DNA of 64,000 nucleotides. It comes from Umbilicaria muhlenbergii. Taxonomy: Eukaryota > Ascomycota > Lecanoromycetes > Umbilicariales > Umbilicariaceae. This document shows positions 34,346 through 46,354 of the stretch, piece after piece. How positions within the stretch are numbered: position 1 is the stretch's first letter; each line of letters begins with the position of its first letter. The notes beneath the pieces were generated by a model that did not search any database, was not told the DNA's origin, and saw only the letters and a program-made list of their open reading frames with translations. The stretch spans positions 4,534,996 to 4,598,995 of the forward strand of contig KK106982.1 in the NCBI GenBank assembly GCA_000611775.1, read 5' to 3'. The position numbers and the translations under genes were made by a program.

Positions 34346-36224
34346 GGTGAAATTGCTATCCGCTGACTGATGACTCGTGCTTAGTAGGCATTCTCTGGTC
34401 CTATGTGTTACTGCGGTGACATGGTGTTCTCGGGGTGTATTTCGTTCCTGTGTGTTCCGCTCTTGATAATTCGAGCTTTTGTACACAATCCCTGTTCCTG
34501 TGAATTGTTCTTTCTAGGCGTTTACTTATTCCCGTGAAGTATGCTTTCAAATAATCGAGGTAGAAAACTGTTCCTTGGTCCTGGGTATTGTTCCTTTGAT
34601 GACTCGGCCTCTCGCAGGCGTTCCTTGCTCCTATGAGATTTGTGTTCGGGTGATCGAGGTACAGGATGTTCCTCGGTCCTGTATGTTGATTCTTTGATGA
34701 TTCGGGCTCTCTCGGCTTTCCTTGTTCCTGTGAAGTGTGCTTTTGGATAAATGAGATTGTAAATTGTTTTCACGGTTTTTCGCGTTGTTCCTTTGATGAC
34801 TTTGGCTTTCGTGGACGTTCCTTCTCCCTGTGTAGTTTGCTTCCGACGAATCGAGATGCTAATATCCCCCGCTCCTGCTCCACTATATTGATGACTCGAG
34901 CTTGCTAGGCGTTCCAGTTTCTGTAGAGTATGGTTCGAAGTTCCTGGCTTCCTTTGATGTTCTTCGCGCCGCACAACAACCGTGGTGAGGTTTTGGGCTT
35001 ACTAATGTTCCCACACCCGTGCTACCTCTTGGACTTGGATGACATGGTGAATACTCGCAGTGTTAGCTGACGTGAATGTACCTTAACGAGGAAGCTCCAC
35101 TTCAAAACACAATAGTCAGCTTAAGAGAAGGGATACATACGTTGTTATCTTGTCGACTACCACGTCCGTCGTGGAGATCTTGCAGGTAGATCTCGGTTGG
35201 AAACAAGTCGGCCTTGTACTACGTCAAGGTGGTGAATCTTAATGTAAGAGGCCGAGTCCTTCCACTGTGGCGGTTGGATTCATGAAGTGTCACGTCTAGC
35301 CACCCTCGGATAAGGCGCAATTGGATAGACTGAAGATCAGGCTGTAAAGAACATGACGTGTGAGACCTTGAATCAAGACCTTTTGTCGTTAAAGATCGGA
35401 ATCGCGGGTTGACAAAGTGATGGCGTTGAAGTTTGCGATATCCGTGAACAACAGAGGCAAACGAGCCGAAACACGCGAAGACGCGGAGTTGCCAAACAAG
35501 GCAACCAAACGTGAAGGAACAGAACCACCGTTTACCACGAGCACCTATACACACTGTGCTCTTGAGCTAATCAGAGAGACAGTGAGCAATGGGCATTAGG
35601 TTTTGCCGCTGCTTATCTTTCAAACCTGATGGTCCAACCACACTCATCACAGGTTCTCGATGTCGATTTGTCGCTGACAGCGTCGAGAAGTCGCTGTGTT
35701 ATCTCCTTACCATTGTGAATGATCACATGGAGGATGGCCCTCGGGAATTTCAACTGCAGGTAGGCTGCCATTACGCAGTCGTAGATCCATAAAGCACGTC
35801 AGCACTGAAACTTTGTCTCGAGGGTGCTGCTTTGCTTGGAGTCTCGGTAGAATCCTATAGACGCATTTTCGATCTGAGCCGTCACATCAGCACTGGATCC
35901 GCACACATATTCGTCGACTTCAATGCCGGTGGGGGCCAATGGAAACACGTGTTTCAGTATAATCTTTTGAATATACGAAACTTGAATGATAACAATAGAA
36001 GATCCCTGGTTGGGTCAATGTGCAGCATTCTGGATACCGCATTCTTGTGCCACGCTTAGGTTCATGATGAGCAAGAGAAAGAAACGCCGATGATACATGC
36101 CTCTATAGAGAACCATGACAACGCCTTATCCAAACACCGATGCTATGCAAAGCCCTGGGTATCGCGCGCTTCGTACTCCTTGCCGTGCCTGTACAATGCC
36201 ATACCCGCGACATGCGATCGGGGC
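34346..36224. other. Long intergenic region with degenerate tandem repeat (1.9 kb)
   Basis: The part next to the KH-like gene holds the ~98-bp repeat listed separately. The rest (34980-36220) has scattered open frames of up to 75 codons (for example 35832-36059, +) that I do not recognise. No transposase or reverse transcriptase motif is seen. Confidence 0.45.
34440..34960. repeat. Degenerate ~98-bp tandem repeat, about five copies
   Basis: The anchor TTTGATGACTCG..GGCGTTCC recurs at about 34595, 34693, 34792 and 34887, that is at steps of 98, 99 and 95 bases, with partial copies at about 34461 and 34953. Each unit also has GTTCCT..GTCCTGT, a CCTGTGAAGTGTGCTTTC-like line and an ATCGAGGTA-like line. 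Copies have clearly diverged, so the array is old. It lies just upstream of the start of the KH-like gene. A 150-codon minus-strand frame (34522-34974) crosses it but is probably chance. Confidence 0.8.
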
Positions 36225-37238
36225 TTACTCCGAACCTCTAACATCCTTCCTGATGTTAATGACGTACTTCATCTCTCCCATCACTCGATTCATCTCCCCT
36301 AATGCCTCCTCGTTGGCGGTTTCGTTCCTTTCCGCCCTTTCCCTGATTTCCCTCATGCCCGCCTCCTTCTCGCTCTTGTAATCCTGAAAGTCCCGTATCA
36401 CCTGCTCCTTCACTTTTTGCATCTTCTCACTCTCCCGCCTCAGCTGCTCAACGACTACCCCCAGCTGTTCGATCTTCTGCACGTCTTCTTCCCTCTTTTC
36501 GTTGATAGCCTTGACGTCAGCCTTGAGCTTCTGGGTTCGGTTGCGATATCCGTCGTCTAGACTCCGCCACGAGCTCGAGAGGATCTCGTACTGACTTGTC
36601 GACTTTCTCGCTAGTTCCTTTTCCTCCATGATCTGCTTCTTGTACTTGCCCACAGCCTCATCCCTTTCCCTAACGGTCTCTCTAGTCTCATTCTCCGCCT
36701 GAGCTCTTCTTGCTTTCTCAGCCTCCAAGTCTGCCCTTAACTCCTCGATCTTTCTATCTTTTCTTAGCAAAGCAGCTTTGTCCACCTCCTGCATGGCCAG
36801 TAGATTCTCGTTTGTCGCCCTCAGGGTTTCGAGGGTCGACTTCGCCCACTCTGAACGCTTCGCTTCTTCCTCATTTTTGGCATTGGAGAGGGTAAGTTCA
36901 CGTTGGAGGCGATCGTTGTCGGCCATTAGCCGTTCAATAACGCGCCCTGATTTGCCGGTGGTGGCCCGACCAACAGCTGAGGACCATGGTATGCCTTGTA
37001 GTTCGCTGCTGGGCGTTCCTGGAACCGAAGCGACTGGGGAGAGCCTCGCAGAATAGCCTGACTCAGAAGCTGGTGGAGAACTGACCCCACTGGCTCTTGT
37101 AGAATGGATTCTGGTAGGTGTGTCAGATCCTTGAGAAGCGTATCTTTGCGCGCCGATTGAAGGTGCCGGAGAACTGCCATTCTGCCTGCTTGGTGTGACT
37201 GGTTCGGAGAGGAGGCCATTCAAACCGGTAAGACTCAT
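36225..37238 (-). CDS. She3-like coiled-coil protein
   Basis: One exon, 337 residues. The first ~100 residues are Ser/Pro-rich. The marker block RATTGKSGRVIERLMADNDR begins a coiled coil that runs almost to the end (LRKDRKIEELRADLEAEKAR and similar heptads). The end NEEALGEMNRVMGEMKYVIN also matches filamentous-fungal proteins annotated as SWI5-dependent HO expression protein 3. In yeast She3 links mRNA-protein cargo to myosin; whether the filamentous relatives do so is not known. The ATG of MSLTGLNGLLSEP was chosen; the frame stays open a little upstream but without an ATG. A CCACCAG just before it could be a splice acceptor, so an extra 5' exon is possible. Confidence 0.75.
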   Translation of the reverse strand: MSLTGLNGLLSEPVTPSRQNGSSPAPSIGAQRYASQGSDTPTRIHSTRASGVSSPPASESGYSARLSPVASVPGTPSSELQGIPWSSAVGRATTGKSGRVIERLMADNDRLQRELTLSNAKNEEEAKRSEWAKSTLETLRATNENLLAMQEVDKAALLRKDRKIEELRADLEAEKARRAQAENETRETVRERDEAVGKYKKQIMEEKELARKSTSQYEILSSSWRSLDDGYRNRTQKLKADVKAINEKREEDVQKIEQLGVVVEQLRRESEKMQKVKEQVIRDFQDYKSEKEAGMREIRERAERNETANEEALGEMNRVMGEMKYVINIRKDVRGSE

Positions 37239-38283
37239 ACTGGTGGAGAACACCTCGTCGAGATGGATTTTTGGCGGTTCTGCTAGTACGTAAGTAGGAA
37301 TTTATTTCCTGAGAACCAAAGATCGCAGGAATTATCGGAGTGTAGGCCTGTAGTGAGTAAACTTGCAGAGAGGAGTGAGACATCGCATACCCGCAGTTTT
37401 GTTAAACCTGAATGTTCTCAACTGGAACAGATCTGGTTGCGGACTTCCTTGAGGCGACTTCATAGCTAGTCTGACCGCCGACAGATTGGTTTCTGCGCTA
37501 TGCAAATGCGGCCATACGCTGCAGGAGGAAGTACGTCAGACTCAAGTCTCTTGAGCACCATACTCTTCGATAAGTATAGTTATAACTTCGAAAACAGTTT
37601 GCATACGACACGTAAAGGTAAGTAAGTATAGGATCAAATATGTAGGGCATTGGCACAGCAACGTTTCAACTGCCTTTGCCTCACTGACGAACCACACCAT
37701 TCCAGCGGCGCGGGCCGAGCCGCCAACGCTAAGTGAATAGGAGTACAGGGCCCTCAGGCTGACGAGGCCTCAGCCCTCAGTTTTTGGGTGGCTGTGACAG
37801 AACGATACGGGCATTGCCTCCTTTCTAAGACACGGTCGCATCTCGGAGACAGACCATCCGATTGGCTCTTGAAGAGAGCAGGATCAAGGGATTGGAATGG
37901 GCATATTGACGTTGCTTCAGGATGGCCTGATGGTGTGGGCTCTCGGGATGGAGTAAGCTCCGGTACATCGATAGCTGAAGAGTTGACGTCCCAGTCGTCC
38001 TCAAGGTATCTTAAATACCTCAGTCCTGATGTAATACCAACTTCCCCACAAGCACTAAGGTATGCCAAACTATACCAGGCAATCCTTCCCTAAAGGTCAT
38101 ACAGGGAGGATAGCTTAGGACTGTCACAGATTTGTTTTTGTCTTGTTGGTACGAGAGCAACCAGGCAGTGGCAGCTTAATAATACAGACTTCTGGCCAAA
38201 CTAGGATCGATCCGACGAGAGCAACTCGGCATGATCTCCATACTCTCAACCTCCTCCAGGATGTGACTCAATCCTGCTTAGAC
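37239..38283. other. Intergenic region She3-like - Nop12
   Basis: 1045 bases. Overlapping open frames on both strands at 37754-38093 are about 100 codons each and do not resemble anything I know. It would contain the promoter of the She3-like gene. Confidence 0.4.
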
Positions 38284-40095
38284 TCATTTACCTTTCTTCC
38301 CACCGCTGGCCTTGAATGCAGCGCCTCTCTTGCTGCTACGGGTACGTGGCTTGCCCTGTTTCTTTCCAGACCCGCCCAGTTTCAGAGTTCCTTTCCCCTG
38401 CTTGCTGCTGGCTCGATACCCTTCAAATACTATGTCCTCCGGTGTCTTGGCTATCCCGTTGATCTTCTTGTTTGGCCTCCTATCTTTGTCCGTACTGTTG
38501 AATTGGGCAGCCCCCGCACGACCTAAGAGCTTACCTGCACGACCTAATAATGATTGGGTTTGTGAAGAGACTTTTGGAGCGTAACCCGGACGCTCCTTCG
38601 CCGGTCGAGTGTCATTATTGGATCCTTTACCAGGTTTCGAATACGACGCCGTCTTCTTCGGGTCCTTAGCTCGTGTAACTCGAAGAATCCGCGGGAGCAT
38701 TGGGGGATATTTCTTCTCATTATAAAGAAGGGCCGTTTCCACGGCATTGCCACCCTAGGACAAGATTCGGTCAGCCTTTACAATCGATGAATGAGCTTTG
38801 GATTTACCATACCTGGAATTGCACATATGCAAAACCTTTACCAACTCTAGTCGTCTTGTCTCGGACGACCCTAACACTCTCCACAGTCCCAGCCATGCTA
38901 AATTGCCTCCATAGCCCCTCTTCAATATCGGCGGGTTCTTTCGCCTTTCTGGGCTTCTTGCCGCTCTCTTCATCCGCTGCGGCATTGATTGAGCTTTCGT
39001 CATCCACGAAACCTAAATTACCAACAAAGACACATCTCCGATGATCTTGTTTAGCCGGATGAGCGACGCCATCAACGCGCAAATGTCGGTCAAGCACCAT
39101 AGTCCCGTTTAGCCTTTTAGCGGCTTCTCTAGCAGCTAGAGACGTCGTGTAGACAGCGTACGCGTTGGTACTTTTGGTAGTTGCATCCATGAGCTCCTTT
39201 TTAGCATAGGCAGCTTTCTTAGGTACTGCACTACTGGCGAAAGCAGTGGAGCGAAATCGAAGAGACTCGACCTTGTGAGGGGGGGTGTGTGCGGTGAGAG
39301 ACGGAAGGAAGGAGCCAAGATGATCGAGCAATGTCTTTCTTGCCGTCTTTGACTTGATCGCCAATGTGGAGACATTTGCAAGAAACACAGTGCGAGAAGC
39401 CCTCTCCAGCTCAGTCTCCTTCTGCGATGGTGCTGTGCTTTCGTGTTGAGGTACAGAAATGTTGTCATCGTCTGCATCAGTGATAAAGTCATTGGTCTCT
39501 GGCTCAGATTCAACTTCATCCGTGTCCTCGTCCTGTTGGCCTTCACCAGTCCCCACGATTGGAGCTTTAGCGTCAATCGCCTTTTCCAACCTGCGCTTCT
39601 TCTCCTCCCTTGCCTCCTCTCGAGCTAGACGTTGCATGTACGCTCCTTCAAGATCATCCTCTACACCTCCTCGCTTGCGCTTCCTGATGGACGTATTTGG
39701 ACCCGCTAAAGCTTGAGTGATGGGTTGACTGAGCAAGGCATGGTCCTCAGAATCGCTAGAAGCATCTTTCTCTTGGTCGAGCTCGCTCTCAATCGCGGAA
39801 ACTTCTCCCTCTCCCTCACCGTCCTTATCAGCTGAGAATACGACCAATTCCTCTGGAACAATCTTTTGCAGCGGCGCGGGCTTCGATTTGACGGGTCCTA
39901 ACTGTATTAAATGTCAGCCTGCTCGAGCTGTCGTTGTATCTTCTTCAATGTTTAATTGGCTCATTGGATACTTACGCTTGACGCGAAAAGGGCTGCCAAC
40001 GCTGGATCAACAGCTTTAGAGGTTGCCGAAAACGTCGCTTTGCCCGTTTCCCTTTCCGAGCTAGGCTTCATCGCGTGAGCTTTACCTTTAGCCAT
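38284..40095 (-). CDS. nop12: Nucleolar protein Nop12 (two RRMs)
   Basis: RNA-binding protein of pre-60S ribosome biogenesis, in the nucleolus. Exons 40095-39976, 39901-38813 and 38754-38284 give 559 residues. An acidic and basic N-terminal part is followed by RRM1 (RTVFLANVS near ~200) and RRM2 (RRCVFVGNLGF as RNP2, then GKGFAYVQF as RNP1, split by intron 2 just after it). The C-terminus is strongly basic (GKKQGKPRTRSSKRG). The start MAKGKAHAMKP is the first ATG and is followed by a GTAAGT intron after LAALFASS. Intron 2 (GTATGG..GTCCTAG) interrupts the RNP1 helix region without a frame change. Confidence 0.93.
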
Positions 40096-40977
40096 TCACA
40101 GATATAAGTGATGACTCGGGTAATGTATGATTATGTTAAATCAATCACCCTTTTCGTAGTCGTAGTCTCTGGTGCTCATCACCTTACCTTTGCGGCCTTG
40201 GCTCGAAACTTTTTGGTTGACACTTTCGTTTATCGTGGCGGCATAAGCCGGCACTAAGATATCGGAGTAAGTTAGGCCCGGTGGTGCAGGGATTCTGGGC
40301 CTCTGCAGGTGACTGGGCGTGTGTGCTGGGCAATTGCGTAGATTGTGCTTCGTCTTCTTCTCTACCACGCACTCCAGTCACTCCATGCATCCTTCTAAGG
40401 CCGCTCTACGAAGGTATCCGCGCAGATAGCTATATCGCTTTCTACTGCCTCCGGCAATTTCTGTACAGCACTCTGGCGCTCTGGAAACCAACAGCGACAG
40501 GGAACCCAGCTCGAGTGCCAGTGCATCCTTGTCTTTTCTCTCACTCACAGCCGTCATATGACCTTACGACATTCAGAATACCCTCAAAATCGCTACAAGG
40601 GTTCCGGATAGGTACCCTTTCACGGAACAGCATAGCAAGACCACAAGTTTTCCCACGGGCACCGGCAGAGCCGCCAGCGAACTGTGAGTAGGATTGCCCT
40701 TCGAGCGTTTAGCATCTAAAGGAACGACTGGACAAGGTACAACATCCTGCTATTCCACTTGTTCATTCCTATAGATCTCATCTCTGTCGTTCATGTCGCA
40801 GAGTCCTCAAATTCGCGCACTTCCTCAGGGAGCCCTGTTACTGACCATCGCAGCTTCAAAAAGTCATCGACAATCCACTAGAACAATCATCCAAAACATC
40901 TGCAGCTCCTCCTTCACGAGCCAAGACTTTTTCCACGGCCAAAGCAGTAAGCTTGTCATCAGTGGTTTCAGTCTGCG
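40096..40977. other. Divergent promoter region Nop12 / Dep1
   Basis: 882 bases. It contains a candidate small minus-strand frame (40141-40368, listed) and, at 40793-40950, plus-strand open sequence that could be an extra 5' exon of the Dep1 gene with a GTAAGC donor at 40948; I could not make it join in frame. Confidence 0.4.
40141..40368 (-). CDS. Possible exon of a small protein, unrecognised
   Basis: An open frame of about 75 codons with protein-like composition (GLTYSDILVPAYAATINESV and a tail DYDYEKGD). It has no good ATG in frame, so if real it needs an upstream exon. Position between two divergent genes argues for caution. Confidence 0.25.
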   Translation of the reverse strand: MVEKKTKHNLRNCPAHTPSHLQRPRIPAPPGLTYSDILVPAYAATINESVNQKVSSQGRKGKVMSTRDYDYEKGD

Positions 40978-43475
40978 ATGATCACAACCAGGCAAATATC
41001 CACACCGGATGGTCTCCCCATGGAGACCTCGATCAACCGTTCGGAGTCGGTCAAAGGCGTGGAGGTTGAAGAAAATACAATGGTTGATGGAGACGATCGT
41101 TCGAGCAGTCTCAGCGATCTTGGAGACGGTGGGGCTAACGAAGAGCTCGATGACGCGCACCGAGGCCCCATAAATGACTCGGACGGAAATGATACCGAGG
41201 CGGAGACTGAGCGTTTAGAGGACTCGCCGCAGAAACTTCGCAATCACAAGGGTGTGGTTCTAAGCTTGAGCGCGAATGCGGACGACATAAGCTCAAGTCC
41301 ACCGGCTATCCAAGGACCGATCAACGGAACCGAAGTAATTCATCACTTATATTCAACGCATGACAACATAGATGTGCTTCCACAAGCTCTAGACCCCGAA
41401 ACCGTGAACGGCGACGTGGATCAAGTCTCGGACATATCATCATTGGAAGGCTCCGCGGAAGAGCTGAGCAAGATCGCTTATCCCCCAACAATTGCTGGCA
41501 AGAAGAGAAAACGCCCAAGTCCACCGGCCTTCGACGAGAGTGAACGCCGAGTTACAAGTCCCCTTCCAACAAGCCAGAAGACCATTTCAGGGAGTAACCT
41601 TGTTGCTCAATCAACCAACCGTCCTGAAGAGGCACCAAGGGCTAGTCCTGCCGATGATGATGATTACAACACTCTGGTTGACAACAGGCTGCTCTCTGAT
41701 GTCGGAGAAGACCAGGGTGTTACCCGGCAGCTAGTACCGAGCAAGGCACAGAAGAGTAAGAGAGGGAAGCGGAAAGGCAAGAAGGTTAAGGAAGATGAGA
41801 TTGGGAAGAGTCAATTGAGCAAGGGCGCCCTTGAGGTACCAGAGGATGTCATTGAGGAGTTGAACGGCGCAGACGGAGCATTTAACCATGAAGAAGCCAT
41901 GGAGCTAGACGACGTACACGAGGACGCTGAAGCCGAGGTTGTTGCAAAAAACGAGGAGGAACGTGAGTAATCCCAGCGTCCACTGTGATGTTAACCGCCA
42001 TAGATTAAGCTCCGCATCACTTACTTGTGGTTCATACAGTTGTACGGAAAAAAGCCGCCATGGACTTACTGGGAGATATTGAAAAGCAGTTTGCGACTTT
42101 CAGGGATAAGTAAGCGTTCAACAACTAAGCTTTGCAGACCAAGTTGTCGCAAAATGCTGATACAGCGGTGCTAACAGACTCTACGACGAGCGGCTTGCAC
42201 AAGTAGATGAGGAACTTGCATCATTAGCACAACCTGTGTGCTTGCATCCGGGCTATCTTGTCATGCGCAAGTGTCTTGACGAACGGCGGGATGACAAGAT
42301 CCATCATGAGCAAATGCTTATGAAGTACGAGCTCGAAGCTCTCCAGAGACGGAGCATAGCAGAGAAAGCTCAGCACCACGGCCAGTATATGCAGACCGTA
42401 CGAGATCTTCGTGACGGCGAATTGTGGCGGGCGGGCGAGGAGTGGTATCAGATACAGCGAGAGCGAAGAAGTTGGGAAGGCAATGTGCCCGATTATACAT
42501 ACACATTTACCACACGAAGATCACAGCAAATCACACAACAGATTGCCTATAACACTGAAGTATCACTCATCTCTGGAATTGCAAAGCATGTTGGATTTCC
42601 AGCGGCGCCAGAGATTGGTGGAGCACGCACAACAGAGATCGACGACGATTTCCACAGTATGGGCGTATGTGCACCCACCTTTGATGCATCTAATCAGAAG
42701 ACAACCCACGACTAACGTTTGTCGTAAATAGATTAAGGAACCAATACGATCTACCCAACACAACCCTGCGCCACCGGTGAGAATTACTCTATCCGCCAGT
42801 GCAAGCTTTTCGCGACTGCAACCTGCTGCTGAAGAACAATTCTTGGAACAAAATCCTTGGGCAAACGCGCAGCATCCAGCTCACCAAATATACCAGCATC
42901 CCCAGCGGCAAGTCTACGGTTTATCTGGGCCTCCCAGTCCAGTCAGTACGCCTGCGGCTCCAAGGCGCATCAATGATCTGAGCCTCCCAGATGGCTCGGC
43001 GTCTACCTTGGCCGAACAACATTCTGTTCAGACCTCATCGGCTGCGCCGACTCCATACACAGGTGACAAGGGGCGACTGTTCGCGGCACCAAACCGGACG
43101 CCAGATGTTGAGGGCACCGTATCGTATACACCAAGCAAGCTCGCTGCAATGGGTGACAAAGCGAGTGCATCAGAGCGGGCTGCGGCGAACTCGCCTCCGG
43201 AGCAGGTTCATAGAAGCATAGCAGCGGGATCTCGACCAGTCACGTTCTCCAAATCTCCACCCTATCAGCCTCGGAAATCTTCCACCACGGAGAAAGACAC
43301 GGTGGGGAAACGCGCAGCTTCGACCGTTGGATCTTCCCCATTTCGGTATTCCACAGTCAAGGCAGAGGACCCATTAGACACGAGCCATCACTCGCCCACT
43401 TCTCCTCATTTCCATATACCACCGCGGACCAGCATAACTAACGGCGTCGACGTGGGACGTTTCAGCGCTCGATGA
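40978..43475 (+). CDS. dep1: Dep1/Sds3-type subunit of the Rpd3L histone deacetylase complex
   Basis: Nuclear corepressor subunit. Exons 40978-41962, 42040-42109, 42178-42664 and 42732-43475 give 761 residues. The N-terminal third is acidic and Ser-rich (RSSSLSDLGDG, a motif typical of Dep1). The Sds3-like domain starts at MDLLGDIEKQFATFRDKLYDER and continues through HPGYLVMRKCLDERRDDKI and helices with EEWYQIQRERRSWEG. The C-terminal third is disordered. A GTGAGA at 42777 looks like a donor, but the frame stays open and I keep it as coding. The 5' end may extend into an upstream exon. Naming it Dep1 rather than Sds3 rests on length and the N-terminal motif. Confidence 0.87.
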
Positions 43476-44706
43476 TTCCAATACTACACATACAACACCG
43501 GAGCGGCGCTTTCTTCGTACTTTTGCTAGGCGCATTGAATCACGACTATTGACCGATGTGGCGAGTAAATGTCTGGCCTTCTCTGTACACCACATAGGCA
43601 CAGACAGGGCGTTTGCGCATCTGCAAGGTTGGCCTCGGGATCATTGGTTGGTGTTGATGAGTAGAGTGCGATGATACCTCGGATCAGTGGTTGTCTATAC
43701 TTGGCTGGATGCTGGCGATATAGCTGCGCAGATTACTCTACACTTCTCGGAATGGTTCTTCTGGATAAGGACCTGAAAGTCTTCCTCGCTGTACGTAAAG
43801 ACTGCAATTTAATATAAAGAAATGTTTCATACGAAGTGGCCAACGCATCTCCGCATTGTAGGACTGAAAGATTCTCCGCAAGGGGTGTTTAAGCGATAGG
43901 ATTCAGGCCCTGGGCCGGACCTGCATCATGAATCGAGCATTACCTTAGCTTAATGCTATTTGTGGACTTAATCCCAGCAACACACGTCCTCCTTACCAGT
44001 ACCTCCGTGGAACGAATATCTTTCGTAACCGCGTGCAGCCTTTGACACTCTTCTACCGACGAGAACATGTGTACGTGAGAGGATTATAGCATGGTGCAGT
44101 CGCAGGCCGCAAGCAGTGCCCATGAGCAATGCCAGTATCCTGCGACGATTCCCAAGGCAGCGCCCGGAATCAACCTCATTTCCCCCGACAAAGCGCTAGT
44201 CTTGGAAGAGACACGCGCCGTGTCGCAATAAGAGCATCTCCTCGTCAGGATCATCCCTGGCCAACAGAACGGTCGTTCCGGCTTCGGCTCCCGGTGGCAA
44301 AGGGATGGGGGGTTGCCCCTGGAGGAAAGAAGGCTGCCGTGGCTGCCTCTGGAAGTACTCCGTACCTCGTCCTTGCACTCGACCCAAAGTCTGTTTGGTA
44401 GCTTCTTTCCACACCCATCCCACCTTCTCCTTAGTTTTTGCTTTTCCCCACCGCTGCCAATTAACCGCTCATTTTAAGCACTGCCAGTATCCGCTTTCTC
44501 ATCTTTTTCTCATCTCTTCTCTCGTGTTCCCCAGACATCGTCGCTCTTTGTTGATATTCGCCACTATTACCCCACAGCGACAGCACTGCATCACTTATAA
44601 TATTCAGACTACATCTGTGACATAGCAGGCTTCACTCTAATCACTTCATCACTGTCATTTTCATACCAACCACTCGCTAGCTAGGTAGTACTCCATTACA
44701 GTCAAC
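43476..44706. other. Intergenic region with pyrimidine-rich leader (1.2 kb)
   Basis: Between the Dep1 gene and the second GPI protein gene. Bases 44430-44700 on the plus strand are C/T-rich, as in leaders of strongly expressed fungal genes. No conserved frame is seen; a 90-codon frame at 44129 is unrecognised. Confidence 0.45.
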
Positions 44707-45637
44707 ATGCATTTCATCAAGACTCTTTTCGTGGGCGCGTCCATGGTTGTCGCAGCTCTGGCCCAGAGTACGCCGATCGCGTTTACCATGACGCCTCCTG
44801 CGGTTACCGCCGGCCAGTCATACAAACTGACGTGGGGAGGCGGCGATGGCACCTCTGTAAGTTGCTTCAAACCTCCAGAATCGTTTGCCTTGCTAACGAG
44901 TCTTGAAAGCCTGTCACTCTTACTCTCAAGCAAGGCCCTTCATCCGACTTGCAGACTGTCGCTCTTATCACAGGTAAGTCTGCGATCCCAGAAACAGTCG
45001 CAGCCTCAGGACTAACAATGGTCTCTTAGGTTCCGCGAGCAATGGATCGTACACTTGGACCGTTCCCTCAAATCTTGTCAACGGCAATGACTACGCGCTT
45101 CAAATCTCCCAAGGTGTAGACGACGTCAACTACTCTGGTAAATTCGCCCTCACCGGAGGCGCCACCTCCTCCATGTCGTCGTCTTCGTCTTCGTCTTCAT
45201 CAGCGACCACCAGCATGCCCGCCAGCACCACGGGCGCAATCGGCATCGCCCCCATCGTCGTCCCCGCATCGCTCAGCTCAATCCTCACCTCGCTCAACGG
45301 CACCATCTCGTCTGCCATTGCCGCCGCCAACAGCTCCATGACTGGCGCGGCGGCCAGTGCGGGCACCGGGGTCCCAATGAGCAGGAACACAACCATGAGC
45401 ATGGCTACGCTCACTTCGAGCGGCGCTGTGGCTGGGGCTACCTCTGGCTCATCCGCGGCGGCGTCGACGGGCTCTTCGGGAACTTCAAGTGCTGCCGCAA
45501 GCACCTCAGGCGCGTCGGGTTCTTCGGCTGCAGGGAGCACTTCAACTACTGCGCCCAAGGCAGGTGCTGCTGCCGGTCTTGCCAGTCCCTTGGCTTTCGT
45601 CCTGAGCGCTATTGCGGCGATTGTCTATCTGAACTAG
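44707..45637 (+). CDS. Kre9/Knh1-like, Ser/Ala-rich GPI-anchored protein
   Basis: Exons 44707-44856, 44910-44973 and 45030-45637 give 273 residues. Residues 1-20 (MHFIKTLFVGASMVVAALAQ) form a signal peptide. The beta-sandwich domain is VTAGQSYKLTWGGGDG, VTLTLKQG, NGSYTWTVPSNLVNG and DYALQISQG. A Ser run, possible N-glycosylation sites (NGT, NSS, NRT is not one) and a Ser/Ala/Thr stalk follow. The C-terminus is a hydrophobic tail after Ala/Gly residues, fitting a GPI signal. Intron 2 is phase 1 at ALIT|G, matching the single intron of the paralogue at 5284-6129. It probably acts in the cell wall; the precise role is unknown. Confidence 0.9.
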
Positions 45638-46354
45638 ACTAATGCGTTCGCTGTATTGTTCCGTGTGTTCGATTCTTCTATGTTTGTCTTGGCCAATATT
45701 TGACCTTTAATACTTGTACTTGTGTACGATACAAAAGCCGGCTCATCAGAGGCAATGTCTGGTGTCGAAGTGCGTTTTCGCGCTTCTCTGCTCACTTCGA
45801 CCAGTGCGGAACGATACTCTGCTGCTGCGACACAGCATCTGTGGGGGGGCGCGGCGAGTATCAAGGTCTTGTGTCTTTTGTCTTGTATATAGATTAGGGC
45901 TTGGAAGATGAATTCATGATTCTACCTCCTTGAGCGCTGCGCATACGTATGATGTCATCTCCTACTTTGAGTATTGTAATCTCCGATTCACACGAGTTGT
46001 GACTCGGGGTACAAAGGTTGTATGTCCTGTTTCGTACAATAGATAACACTTTTCCTGACATTGCCTAGCGCTCACCTTGTAGAGTACTAATAGTTGGTTT
46101 TTCCGTATGGATACCCTCAGCGAAAAGACAGAAAGAAAAAGACGAACGGTTTCCTGACCGGTATGTACCAACCCCGTAAGGCTAAGAGTACCTTACGAAG
46201 TCCTTCCACCATTGACGAGAAAGTAAACAACCTATGCACCGATACGCCACCCCAATGCATTCTCCAACACAACTCAATGCCCTCTACATCCTAACCACTG
46301 GAGCTTCATCCTCTCATGGCCCGATCCTATCCGAGCCTGCAGGAACCCATGACC
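45638..46354. other. Convergent 3' region GPI protein / COA3
   Basis: 717 bases between convergent genes. Only short frames are present. I see no feature to name. Confidence 0.45.

Noticed and set aside
42777-42830. GTGAGA donor in the last exon of the Dep1 gene
   Set aside because: No acceptor at a plausible distance improves the protein, and the frame stays open.
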